A stretch of 64,000 nucleotides of DNA. It comes from Amphibalanus amphitrite. Taxonomy: Eukaryota; Arthropoda; Thecostraca; Balanomorpha; Balanidae. The notes under the pieces are model-generated. The model ran no database searches. It saw nothing but the letters and a program-made list of their open reading frames with translations, and was not told where the DNA came from. The stretch covers positions 62,001-126,000 of the forward strand of contig NW_024882935.1 of assembly GCF_019059575.1 (NCBI RefSeq), read 5' to 3'. Shown piece by piece: positions 12,401 through 21,361 of this stretch. Every line of letters starts with the position of its first letter. The stretch's first letter is position 1. The translations under genes and the position numbers were made by a program.

Positions 12401-15400
12401 AACACTCAACTCATGCACGTATTATTCGCTATAATTTTAATGCAGCCTAGTGTGCAATAATTTAGCTGCCTCATGTCCAGATTCCTGCATTCAATTTACA
12501 TGGGCTGGCAACTCCAGAAATGTTGGGCTATCAGGCACGCCTACGTCTGGCTGCCTTTCTTGGCGACAATCATTGTGAAAGGACAAGATTCGAACAAGAC
12601 CTGCCAAGAAATTTGGCTAGTTCTTGGCGGTTAAGGCTGGCATCGTCTCGTTTCTGAACGTTTTTGTTGTGCGATCCACGTGATAGTTGGTGGGATTGCT
12701 ATGCTATTTTACTTGTGGTTGTTCCTGTCCTAGCATGTTTGTTTCATGTTGGTTTCAACATTTTAATAGGTACTTTTAAATGAAAGGAAGACATGTCTGG
12801 CCCAAGCATCGTTGATGAGCTGCTAAGGAATAGTTTTGCTAGTAGAAGCTATGTTGAGAAGGTGAAAATTGTTCAGGATGGGCGGCCGAAACCAGATCTA
12901 AAGTGGGAAGCTCAGGTAAGTGGGGTGGTCAAGACACCAGTGTATTCATTCACCATACCTTCCCTTGACTGTGGCTGATCTATTGAACAAAAAAGGCATA
13001 CAATGCAAATTAAAAACACAATGGCATCACAAAAATAGCAATGCGGAATCATAGGTGGATCTAGGTGGATCCTAGTGGTCCATTGGGGTCATGGCCCTCC
13101 TCCCAAAGGTTTTAATTTTATAGTGAGGGTATCATATTTTGTATCCTTCAAATTTGTATTAAACTGCATTGACAGACGAGGCATACATATTCATTTGACA
13201 TTTCAGTTTCACCTCTTGTTGTGTTGTTTAATTTTGATTTAAATTGTTGTGCTGAATTGCTGCATTGGCTGTTTTGATAGTGTATTTTGATGAATGTACT
13301 TGAATCAAAATTGGTGTCATTTGTTTCATTTTGCTAGTTACTTGTTTGGTTGTTTTGAGTGATTTGTGGAATGTGGAAATCATTCAGTTACCTATGACTT
13401 GACTAGTTATGCTATCCTGAATTATGTAGACTGGTGTCAGAGTGAATACATGGAACATGTCTAGGCTGTTTTTTGTGGATATGCTGATGCTGATGTGCTG
13501 ATTTTGATAGTCATTTATAATAATTGTTTTGCTTCACCCATGTTTAGAATGGGTGTGCAGGAAGTGAAATCTAGTCATCAAACTTTAATTGAATGTTGTT
13601 GACAAGGCACAAGTGGGACATTCCACTTTCCAGGAACTGTACATGTATCAGTATCAGTTCAAGATGGTCCATATCTAATGATTTTCAATGTACCTATCTA
13701 ATAGACCATATTAACACACTCAATGTTTAATGTTGGAAAAAAACATAGAAAGGTGAATCCAGTGTTTATGCTTGAAAACAAATCACATTGTTGTTTCATG
13801 GTCAGTGTTTGGCTGTTCTCTTGTAGATTGTACACTACACACCTTTGCTATATGAAAATGTACTCCCTGTTGTTGTTTTTAATATGGGTTGGAAATGGGC
13901 TTTGAATTATGGGCAATGACCTTATTTAAAGTTTGACACTTGATGCACTTAAAAAGACACCTGGGAAAGGTCTTTCCTTTGAATGCAGATGGTGGTGGTA
14001 GTGGTGGTGCTGAAGCATGAGATGTGGTGGTGGTAGTGGTGATGGTGATGGTGATGGTGGTGGTGATGGGCATGGTGGTAGTGGTGGTATGATTGTGGTT
14101 GTGCATGATTTTTCCCATTTGAAGCTGGGAGTGAAGATCTGCCTTGCCTAAAAAGGCGTTCTACCCCTTCCTTGTTGTATGCAGTATGGGAAAACCAAGC
14201 GGAGATTCAACCCGGAGTTCTACGAGAAGCGCGAGTGGCTGACGGCACCGGGAGAGGGAGCGCCACGCCTGCTCTGCTGGCCAAATTAGGGGCAAATTAA
14301 GCATGGTGATAACTCCTTGGGGTACCTCGACTCCCACCTGGCCATGACAGAGTGCCTAACCGGTCACGAGGGGCTGGCGCCGCCACTGTGCCATACGAAA
14401 CCATGTGCTTCTGTCACTTTAAAATATCGCAATGATCCGGCGTTAAAAGGGACCGCTGTGCCAGCGGGAACGGCTTGGAGCGACTCGGGGCGGCTCGGAA
14501 GCGGCTCGAAGCGGCTTGAACCGAGCGACTCAGAGCTTGTCAAGGACGGCTCGGAGCGAAGTGCGCTGGAAGTGCGCGGGGCGGTGTCTAACTCACCGCT
14601 CATGCCAGTCGAATACTCCACATTTCTTGTCCTGGGTGAGCTTCAGTGAGCTGTGAGACTATTGATTTCCTTCTGTAACACTGCAAGTATTCAGTCTCCG
14701 GCTTACGTTACCTGGAAGTAGTCCCCGGGAGCGGATATCCGTCCGTGCGCGGGCTAATCACGCTATTTCGGATCAAAGGAATACGTCAGAGCAGAATCAA
14801 TACTTGGATCCGCAGGTGTGACAGCGTGTGTCGGGTATGCTCCGGTAGTCCAATCACCATGATACCCGTAAGGCTCACGCGAACGGACCCCGTGAGTAGG
14901 CTGACCTCTCGTGACTTCACGAAATACCCGTTATTCCTGCCACGTCTTCACGGAAGAGTTTCGAGCCGGTCCATGAGATCGATGAGATGGTATGGTATTT
15001 TTGTGTGGGCATACCTGTGACACCTGTCACGGCAGCGGGCGGAAGTTCATGACAGGTCGTCACGATCGTTGTCCGTGACACTTGAGATGGTGGTATCCAG
15101 CAATACGGTGATAGTCCGTAACACGGCTGCAGTCGGTGACACTGTGGCAGTCCGTGACATAATGATGGTCGGTAACATGGTGGCACTCCGTAACACGGCG
15201 TCACTCCGTGACACGGCTTCAGTCCGTGATATGGCGCCAGTCCGTGACATCAGCCACGGTGGTAGTCCGTGACAGTGCGTGAACACGGTGGTAGTCCGTG
15301 ACAGTACGTGAACCTGCCACGGCGTTAGTTGGCACAGTGGCAGTCCGTGACACGTAGTCAGTCCGTGAATCGGAGTCAGTCCGTGACACGGCAGCAGTCC

Positions 15401-17202
15401 GTGACACGGCAGCAGTCCGTGACATAGGGCGCCGGCGGCGGCGAGGCGTGGCCGGATGGCACTCTGTTCACGGTCTGCTCTCAGCCCAGCCATGAATCAC
15501 CCGTCACCTGCGACTGAGCTGACTCACTCGTCCGATGGGGTAACCCACGCGCCGTTATCTGCCCGACGCACACGGCTGGTTATTGGGACCTGCGGTCGGA
15601 TGACGACAGGCACGATGCACGATCACGATGACAAAAAGCTGTCACGGCGCTCACTCAATAACAGTGAGTTGTCATGGCACACAGCCAGAGCCAGATGTAT
15701 CATCGACAACAATTAATGACTAAAAACTCTCCGTTCGGCACTTTGTCTGCGTCAGTCCTGAGTATCAGTGCACGACGGTAGCGGCGATCAACAATGTTTT
15801 GTCTGTCTTGTGTAATTATAGGTATCTTATCCCGTCACTCAATACGCATTTGTGATTGGCTATTTTCTTCCGTGCACAATGCACATGCGTTATACCGTTT
15901 ACTGCATCTCGTATCCCTCTGGCTCCGTGTACCTGTGACCATTGACAGCACCCTGTCTTTCTCGCTTCCTCTCAGGCGGCTCTCAGCACGACTCGGGCAC
16001 GGACGGCCACGAGCCCGACAGTCTGGAGGCCATGCGCACGGTGCTCTCTGAGGGGCCGGAGCCGACGCCTGGCCGCCGCGCGGCGCCCTGCTCCCCGCAC
16101 CCGGCGGAGCTGGAGCCGGCCGTACTGCTGCACCTGGAGCGGTGCGCGCACAGAAAGACCCGCCGACAGCTGCAGCTGCTCCAGAACAACGCCAGGTCAG
16201 TCAGACGACGGATTCAGGCCAGCTAGAGAACGGTGTCAGGTCAGTCAGAGGGCAGCGCCAGGGCAGTTATAGAACAACGCCACGTTTATCTGAGCAGTCG
16301 GGACAGCGCCAAAGTGTTTGTACTGGCAGCTATACGCAGTTCAGCCATTAAACGCACGTCAGTTTTATGTTAACGTCTCCCTTTTCTGACTGTGCTCACG
16401 AATCTCCCACACAATTCACTTTCATCAGTCATTCAAAGGCCGTGGACGACCGACGCATTGGTATCACTCCCTGCGCGCCCGCGCCACGCTAGACTTACGC
16501 CCTCCCTATGTAATGAGGTGAAAGTGTACTATTCGTGCCGGTCCGTGGAGTGAAGCCACTGACTTCACTAGCCTGTTGTGTAGTCCGTGCACTATTAAAG
16601 TTCTTTCAAAGCCATCAACTCGCGTGAACTGCCCATGGATGATAAAGAGGTTCGATCTATAGCGTTTTCGGCGTATGTACTGTGACGGCTCGGTTAGACA
16701 ATGGAGAACGCCACACAGCGTGGTTGTGGTGACCGTGGCTGTGTCACGCGAGACTTGGAGACGGCGGGAACGGGTAGGTGCTGAGCACAAAGTCGAACAC
16801 ACTGTCTACTTACAGAGACACGCGACTCCTGCAGAGTCCTGCCACCGGAACGGCGGCCCAATCGTCAGCCTTCGCCCGTTCCGCTGTCTGCGCGCGGTGA
16901 CATTGCAGAGGTTATTGGGCGGATGTTGGAATGGCCCGGGGCTCACCTCACAAGGTCTCGTTCAACCACCTGTTGCGCGCCGTACCGGCAGCCGCAGACG
17001 GACAGACTCGAGCTCAGAGAGCTGTTCCGACGGAGCGCTGCGGTCACCTCTCTGGTTCCCACGGTGACCACAAGGAGCGTTTGACAAACAGTACCTGCGG
17101 CAAGGTGCTTCTCTGCCCAGTGTTATTGCAAGGTCATTGCGAAGTTTCCCTGAACGATGAGAAACAAGACAGTTATTATGTCATGCAGTACCTACCGCAG
17201 AC

Positions 17203-17244
<42 letters not shown>

Positions 17245-20200
17245 CCTCTCTCTCTCTCTCCTCTCCTCTCCTCTCCTCTCCTCTCCTCTCCTCTCCTCTC
17301 CTCCCCCCAGCGCGTATCTGCCGGGCGATTGCATCCCTCACTCGTGTCTGTGGACTGATCCCCCCGGGACGTGGACTGGACTGACTCGTACAGCCGCGTG
17401 AGTCGATTATGACTGTAGACTCACCCTGAATCCGCCCGCTGCGCCCCACCAGGTCGTATGACTCGAGCGGCCGGCAGCGGGTGACCAGCCAGCCGGAGTC
17501 GCTGCACGGCGGCTCGGAGGGCAGTCTGACCGGCTCTCTGGAGACGCTGGCCTCGCTGGCCAGCTCTGACCGACTGCTGGATGAGCTCAAACTGCGCGAG
17601 ATGACCATCGCCCAGCTGCGCGGCCGTGTGCTTCAGCTGGAGAGAGCGCGGCTCGACAACATCCCGCTCGACCCGGCCCGAGAGATCTCACGGCTCCAGA
17701 GCAGCGTGGTAAGAGTGGGGTTATGTTAATGGACTCTAGGTGACAGGCGAGCGCAACTCAAACTATGTCGAATGTTCTTCATTTGCATTCTTTTTCTGTG
17801 TTTTGGATGTTAAGACAGTAGTTACTCCGAGACGCACATCGCCCAGGACGGTGCCCGCCACACCTACTGCCCGGGCCTCTTGTTGCAGGTGCAGCTGGAG
17901 CGGGTGCGGGACGAGCTGACCCTGCAGAACTTCTCGCTCAAGTCGAAGCTGTCCGAGTTCACGCAGCAGCTGAGCAGCTCTGGCGTGCAGTTCCGGCTGG
18001 ACCAGCAGCCGCCGGCGGGCGGCCGGCGCCCCGCAGCCGGCTCCGACTCAGGGGCCGGCGTCGGAGGGCGGAGAGGCGGCTCCGAGCACGACGCCGAGCA
18101 GCAGCGGCGCATCGGCGAGCTCGAGACGCAGCTGCACAACCAGCGCAACGAGCTGGAGCAGCTGCGCGCCGACTCTGCCCAGCTGCGGGCGCTGGAGGCG
18201 CGCCTCGAGGAGAGCCTCAGCCGGCGCGAGACCACAGAGCGGTACCTGGCCTCCAGGCAGGAGGAGCTCACCGTGCTGAAGCTGGACCTGGAGACACTGC
18301 AGGAGGAGAACACCCGGCTGAAGGACGACCTGAGTCGCGTGCTGCGCCAGGAGGCCGAGCACAGCAGCCGCCTGGTGCGGCTCAGCGACTGCGAGTCGGA
18401 GCTGGGCCGGCTTCAGGAGGAGCGCCGGCTGCTGGCCGACTCGCTGCAGCGCGAGCGCACGCTGCGCAAACAGTACTTCAACCAGATGGAGGAGCTGAAG
18501 GGCCGCATCCGGGTGTTCTGCCGGCTGCGGCCGCTGAGCGAGCCCGAGCGGCGCCAGGGCGGCGCAGCGCCCATCGACTGCGCCGACCCGTACACGCTCT
18601 GTGTCGGCGGCGACAAGGGCCAGCGAGAGTTCCAGTTCGACCGCGTCTTCACCGAGGACACCAGCCAGCAGCGCATCTTCGACGAGGTCGAGGTGAGACG
18701 ACGATACAGACTTATCAGCAAAGCAAATGCGCTTCATGTATGTCAATCGTTTCTGGATTTATAACTTAAATCGTTCCAATGCCTTGTCAGAAGACTGTCG
18801 CCAGATGGCAGCCTTTGGCGCAGACTGATGTTCCCAGTCTTAGCTATCTCCGACAGTCGGTACTGACTGACACCATACTCCATTCCCCGCCATCAGTCCC
18901 TGGTGCAGTCGAGTATGGACGGCTACAACGTGTGTATCTGCGCCTACGGTCAGACCGGCTCCGGGAAGACGCACACGCTGCTGGGAGACGAGCAGGCGCC
19001 GGGCGTGGCGCCGCGCGCCTTCCGGCGGCTCTTCGAGCTGGCCCAGGCGCGCGCGGCGCAGACCAGCTGCGCCATCAGCACCTACATGCTGGAGCTGTAC
19101 AACGACCGGCTGGTCGACCTGCTGGCGCCGGCCGGAGCGCGAGCAGACGAGAAACTCGAGGTGGGTCATGTGGGTGGGGCGGGGCGGGCGCGGCGGGGTG
19201 GAAGTGTCAGTCAGGCGGCACGCCACAACAGACAGCCCCGCGTGATTTGGATGATTGGTGGTGGGAAATACTCATTCGGCCATAAATATCGAGAGCGGCG
19301 CTATCCAAGTGAAAGTGGCGATGAACCGTACCGGGGATCGCCCGTCACATCGCGTAGCCAGACAACCGTCGAGAATTCCTACCAAGAAGGAAGCAAATCG
19401 GAGCCACTAGGAATTACGCGCTTTCCAAACTCGACGATTGCCGAGGCCGACCGTCTTGTCAGACATTTTTTTTTTTTGCCATTGTTAGGGGACGTTCCAA
19501 AATCCAACGTGACAACTTACGCCATCTGACTTTCCATTGCAAAGACCGACCCAATCTCACCCCAGCGTCGTTCTCCCTTTGAGTAAACAGGCCGTCTATC
19601 TGCCGTCTAATCCTGTCTTCGCCCCCCTCTCTCGCCAGGTGAAGAAGGACCGCCGGGGCACGGTGGTGGTCTCGGGCGCCGCGCTGCTGCCCTGCCAGGA
19701 CGCCGCCCACCTGCAGCTGCTGTTTGAGCGCGCCGTCGGCGCCCGGCGCACTGGCGCCACGCGCATGAACGCGGCCAGCTCCCGCTCCCACCTGGTCATA
19801 GGCGTCACCGTGGAGGCCACCAGCCGCGTCAACGGCGCCGTGACGCGCGGCAAGCTGAGCCTGCTGGACCTGGCCGGCAGTGAGCGAGCCGCCAAGTCGG
19901 GCGCCGACGCCGACCAGCTGCGGGAGGCCAACGCCATCAACAAGTCGCTCTCGGCCCTAGCGGATGTCATCTCGTCACTGGCGGCCGAACAGAGCTTCGT
20001 GCCTTACCGGTGAGCTGGCGCGAGCGATAGTCTCCATCAATCCATCCACCATTGACCATAGACCTCTGTATACTGGACTAACCACAGAACAAATCTGGCC
20101 ATGATATGCAGAAGTCTACATTTCCATGATTTGAATAAATCTTATTCCGATGTGGCGCAGTGGTTCCGTCACAGACGCTGCATGCTACATGTAGTACCGA

Positions 20201-20851
20201 AGGAGTAGTTTAAAGTCGAGAACTGAACCTCGCCGTCCCTCTGTGGTCCACAGGAACAGCAAGCTGACGATGCTGATGCAGGACAGTCTGGGCGGCAACG
20301 CCAAGACGCTGATGTTCGTCAACATCTCCCCGGCGCAGTACAACCTGGACGAGACGCTGACCTCGCTGCAGTACGCCTCGCGGGTCAAACAGATCACCAA
20401 CTCGGCCGCCCGAAACGCCGACAACAAGGAGATCACCCGACTCAAAAACGTACGAACTGCGGCCGCGCTGGGGTAACCAGTCGGCTGGGCAATAGGCATG
20501 CAGCCTAGATGCCGCTTGAAAGGGCGCTAGGATGACTCCGAGTGCCTGACAAGTGACAGGGCATTGTTGTCTTGACGGGCCCATTATACATATTTGAGGA
20601 GATAGATGATGGGTGATGCTCCCTTGTCTTTCCTTTATCATATGTCCCCACTAATAATTTGTTCATAACCTGTTAATACATTATGCTATCTCTCCATCAG
20701 TTTCGCTATGTTCACTGCCGAAACTGACGCGAGCCACTGGTGCCAGTGAGCCGACCCTAACGCCCCTCTATCACGTCCACAGGTAATCGCCAAGCTGCGA
20801 CAGCGGGTCGACTGCGGCCAGCCGAGTCTGGAGGAGCGTGACGAGGGCTGA
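3461..20851 (+). CDS. kinesin-14 motor protein, KCBP/kinesin-C type (5' end outside window)
   Basis: Nine exons: 3461-3654, 9265-9386, 15976-16195, 17453-17708, 17889-18692, 18897-19160, 19639-20009, 20254-20449, 20783-20851. All have GT-AG borders and all phases match, giving 831 codons plus stop. The N-terminal half is Gln/Glu/Leu/Arg-rich coiled coil. The neck and motor start near residue 457 ([12 protein letters not shown]). The P-loop GQTGSGKT is near 550, switch I NAASSRSH near 663 and switch II DLAGSE near 694. A neck N-terminal to the motor marks a minus-end-directed kinesin-14. Motor details (ARGKLS-like strand, [18 protein letters not shown]-like end) resemble plant KCBP and sea-urchin kinesin-C more than KIFC1 or KIFC3. 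The tail ends soon after the motor, without an obvious KCBP calmodulin-binding helix. Any MyTH4/FERM part would lie upstream. It ends tail to tail with MRPS30. Confidence 0.9.
3688..4064. mobile_element. TA-flanked mariner-type MITE
   Basis: Inverted ends of about 50 bases start CAGCCCTC and finish GAGGGCTG, with TA on each side (3686-3687 and 4065-4066). The arms share a long A/T-rich block around TTCGACAAAACCG with few mismatches. The 377-base length, the TA target and the absence of any ORF fit a non-autonomous Tc1/mariner element inserted in a kinesin intron. Confidence 0.8.
4067..4619 (+). other. intron sequence
   Basis: Contains a C-run at about 4217-4235. No gene seen. Confidence 0.4.
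4620..5110. other. CpG-rich island inside kinesin intron
   Basis: About 490 bases, very GC- and CpG-rich and open in several frames on both strands as GC-rich DNA tends to be. None of the frames has a recognisable domain or a clean acceptor/donor pair. It could be an internal or alternative promoter, or an unrecognised exon. I see no way to decide from sequence alone. Confidence 0.35.
5111..5708 (+). other. intron sequence, nothing recognised
   Basis: Lower GC than the island before it. No coding exon or repeat boundary was identified up to the TTAA at 5709. Confidence 0.4.
5713..8438. mobile_element. TTAA-flanked foldback MITE, copy 3, carrying a nested MITE
   Basis: TTAA lies at 5709-5712 and 8439-8442. 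The left end reads CCCGCGCACCGACGGGGG; the right end is its inverse with one mismatch. G/C hairpins with cores CGGATGACCG (left) and CGGATATCCG (right) lie just inside. Removing the nested insert at 5986-7723 leaves about 0.99 kb, the same size as copy 2. The right half carries the phrase TATTCGCGAAAAACC just before the hairpin, as in most other copies. Confidence 0.82.
5986..7723. mobile_element. TA-flanked mariner-type element nested in TTAA copy 3
   Basis: The ends are inverted copies of CAGGGTTGGGCAGATAAATT continuing into GGGACAAA, about 28 bases. TA lies on both sides (5984-5985 and 7724-7725). The 1.7 kb interior has short open frames on the minus strand (about 6267-6613 and 6771-7070) with no recognisable transposase signature. 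It is probably a non-autonomous or decayed element. Confidence 0.78.
8443..9264 (+). other. AT-rich intron sequence
   Basis: AT-rich, with several TAATTATGCATAATTA-like palindromic stretches around 9024-9045. It ends in a C-run and CAG acceptor at 9264. No gene seen. Confidence 0.4.
9387..10097 (+). other. intron sequence, nothing recognised
   Basis: No supported exon, RNA gene or repeat boundary before the mariner element. Confidence 0.4.
10100..11462 (+). mobile_element. Tc1/mariner-superfamily transposon (DD37E type), inactive
   Basis: Terminal inverted repeats of about 25 bases begin CAGGGTGTCCGGAAATTGAT and end in its inverse at 11438-11462. A TA target duplication lies at 10098-10099 and 11463-11464. 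The 1363-base length is normal for a full mariner-like element. It encloses one broken transposase gene on the plus strand and lies in the kinesin intron between 9386 and 15976. Confidence 0.93.
10359..11388 (+). pseudogene. mariner-like transposase, frameshifted and with a catalytic substitution
   Basis: The N-terminal part (10359 to about 10945) carries a helix-turn-helix DNA-binding region and the first catalytic block. The C-terminal part (10978-11388) carries the FQQDGAPAH and [11 protein letters not shown] blocks and ends in TAA. Near 10945-10980 the frame is lost, apparently through a short local duplication of an ACGGCG-like motif plus a second indel. The usual first catalytic Asp (FSDES in relatives) is Asn here (FSNES, about 10763-10777). 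Second Asp to Glu spacing is 37 residues, so this is a DD37E-type enzyme. Both the frameshift and the Asn make it non-functional. The true start is uncertain because the region before 10359 also seems out of frame. Confidence 0.9.
11465..11865 (+). other. intron sequence, nothing recognised
   Basis: GC-moderate sequence with no supported exon. Confidence 0.35.
11866..12130. repeat. minisatellite, unit about 30 bases
   Basis: Diverged tandem copies of a unit containing GAGTCATCTCGAGC, then a GCTGGTGAACTGTGA-like half. About eight copies of the TGAACTGTGAG motif are visible. It lies inside a kinesin intron. Confidence 0.75.
12131..12792 (+). other. intron sequence before ZMYM1-like fragment
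   Basis: AT content rises sharply after about 12300. The phrase AGTGCCTAACC at 12283 recurs at 14350, after the gene fragment; this could be a duplicated target site of an insertion, but the evidence is weak. Confidence 0.35.
12793..14400 (+). pseudogene. ZMYM1/TTF-type zinc finger gene fragment
   Basis: Exon 12793-12915 ([18 protein letters not shown] start) ends at a GTAAGT donor in phase 0. It joins exon 14185 onward, after a TATGCAG acceptor. The protein runs through [15 protein letters not shown] to LLCWP, the start of a TTF-type zinc finger as found in transposon-derived ZMYM1-like proteins, where relatives continue CWPC. Here the second Cys is lost and TAG follows at 14287-14289. Past the stop, in the same frame, [17 protein letters not shown] still looks like the next part of the family (a Gly-Tyr/Phe, Asp-Leu, His-Glu pattern). 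It is therefore most likely a decayed gene copy inside a kinesin intron. Most of the expected C-terminal dimerisation region is missing. Confidence 0.6.
13989..14102. repeat. GGT/GAT microsatellite
   Basis: An imperfect run of GGTGGTGGTAGT and GATGGTGATGG triplets inside the ZMYM1-like fragment's intron. Confidence 0.85.
14401..15113 (+). other. intron sequence
   Basis: A short degenerate run of GGCTCGGAGCG-like motifs lies at 14470-14570. No gene supported. Confidence 0.35.
15114..15426. repeat. 18-base minisatellite
   Basis: Tandem copies of GTCCGTGACACGGCAGCA with variants. Roughly fifteen copies, some with longer spacers between 15240 and 15345. The unit is a multiple of three, so several frames stay open on both strands, but the peptides are only repeats of SRTAAV-like units and need not be coding. 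Confidence 0.85.
15427..15975 (+). other. intron sequence
   Basis: Nothing recognised. It ends at a CTCTCAG acceptor at 15975. Confidence 0.4.
16182..16290 (+). repeat. tandem copies of a kinesin exon end and its splice donor
   Basis: The exon end AGAACAACGCCAG and donor GTCAGTCAG at 16196 are followed by AGAACGGTGTCAG with GTCAGTCAG at 16240. A third, weaker copy, AGAACAACGCCAC, lies at about 16271-16283. The period is about 44 bases. The downstream copies are intronic pseudo-donors. Confidence 0.6.
16291..17199 (+). other. intron sequence
   Basis: No supported exon. Some open frames exist but lack splice signals and motifs. Confidence 0.4.
17200..17308. repeat. CT and CTCTC microsatellite
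   Basis: A (CT)n run grading into a (CTCTC)n run on the plus strand, shortly before the exon at 17453. Confidence 0.9.
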
Positions 20852-21361
20852 CGCGGCGCCCCCGGGCCCCGCCCGATCCCGGCGACTGGCCTGGGTGAAC
20901 CAAAGATATATTCTGCCACCGCTGAGCGGTCTTCAGCGGGTGTGTTTGAGGACAAAGGACCGAGATGGTGCTGCCCGTGTGCGGTAGCTCGCTGTGTGCC
21001 TTCATGTGATGATAAAGCTGTCTACTGTGTGGCCACGGATGTGCGTGTCTCAGATGATCTCGTCGCTTCAATATACCGTCGTGATGTTCGATTTGGATGT
21101 ATTGCTCGACTTTTCGACCGCAGCCACTCACGGCCGAAGAGTCGCACAGCGGTGAGCAGCGCCACCTACACTCACGCCATCTCATACTGTCCTCATTTAC
21201 GAATAATAACGTCATTCATACACGTCCTGACTCAGGTCATAATTCGGCACTGCTGACCTGTGGCCAAGCACACCAGCCCATGCCGGCCTCAGACCCGTGT
21301 CGAGCTCACACCAGCCCGTGCCAGACTCACATCCACTCTCACACTGGCTCGCTCACAGCAT
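20852..21361. other. convergent 3' spacer between kinesin and MRPS30
   Basis: 510 bases between the kinesin stop and the MRPS30 stop, holding both 3' untranslated regions. No canonical AATAAA is obvious on either strand. Confidence 0.5.

Noticed and set aside
12283-14360. AGTGCCTAACC as a target duplication around the ZMYM1-like fragment
   Set aside because: The two copies match over only 11 bases and the sequence between has no matching termini, so chance cannot be excluded.
15040-15493. Coding gene in the 18-base minisatellite
   Set aside because: Open frames on both strands arise from the repeat unit being a multiple of three; no start, splice or domain evidence.
18048-18746. Long minus-strand open frame of 232 codons
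   Set aside because: Antisense shadow of the kinesin coiled-coil and motor exon; GC-rich third positions keep it open.
20145-20225. tRNA-derived SINE head (GTGGCGCAGTGGTT)
   Set aside because: Only a short A-box resemblance; no clear B box, tail or duplicated target.
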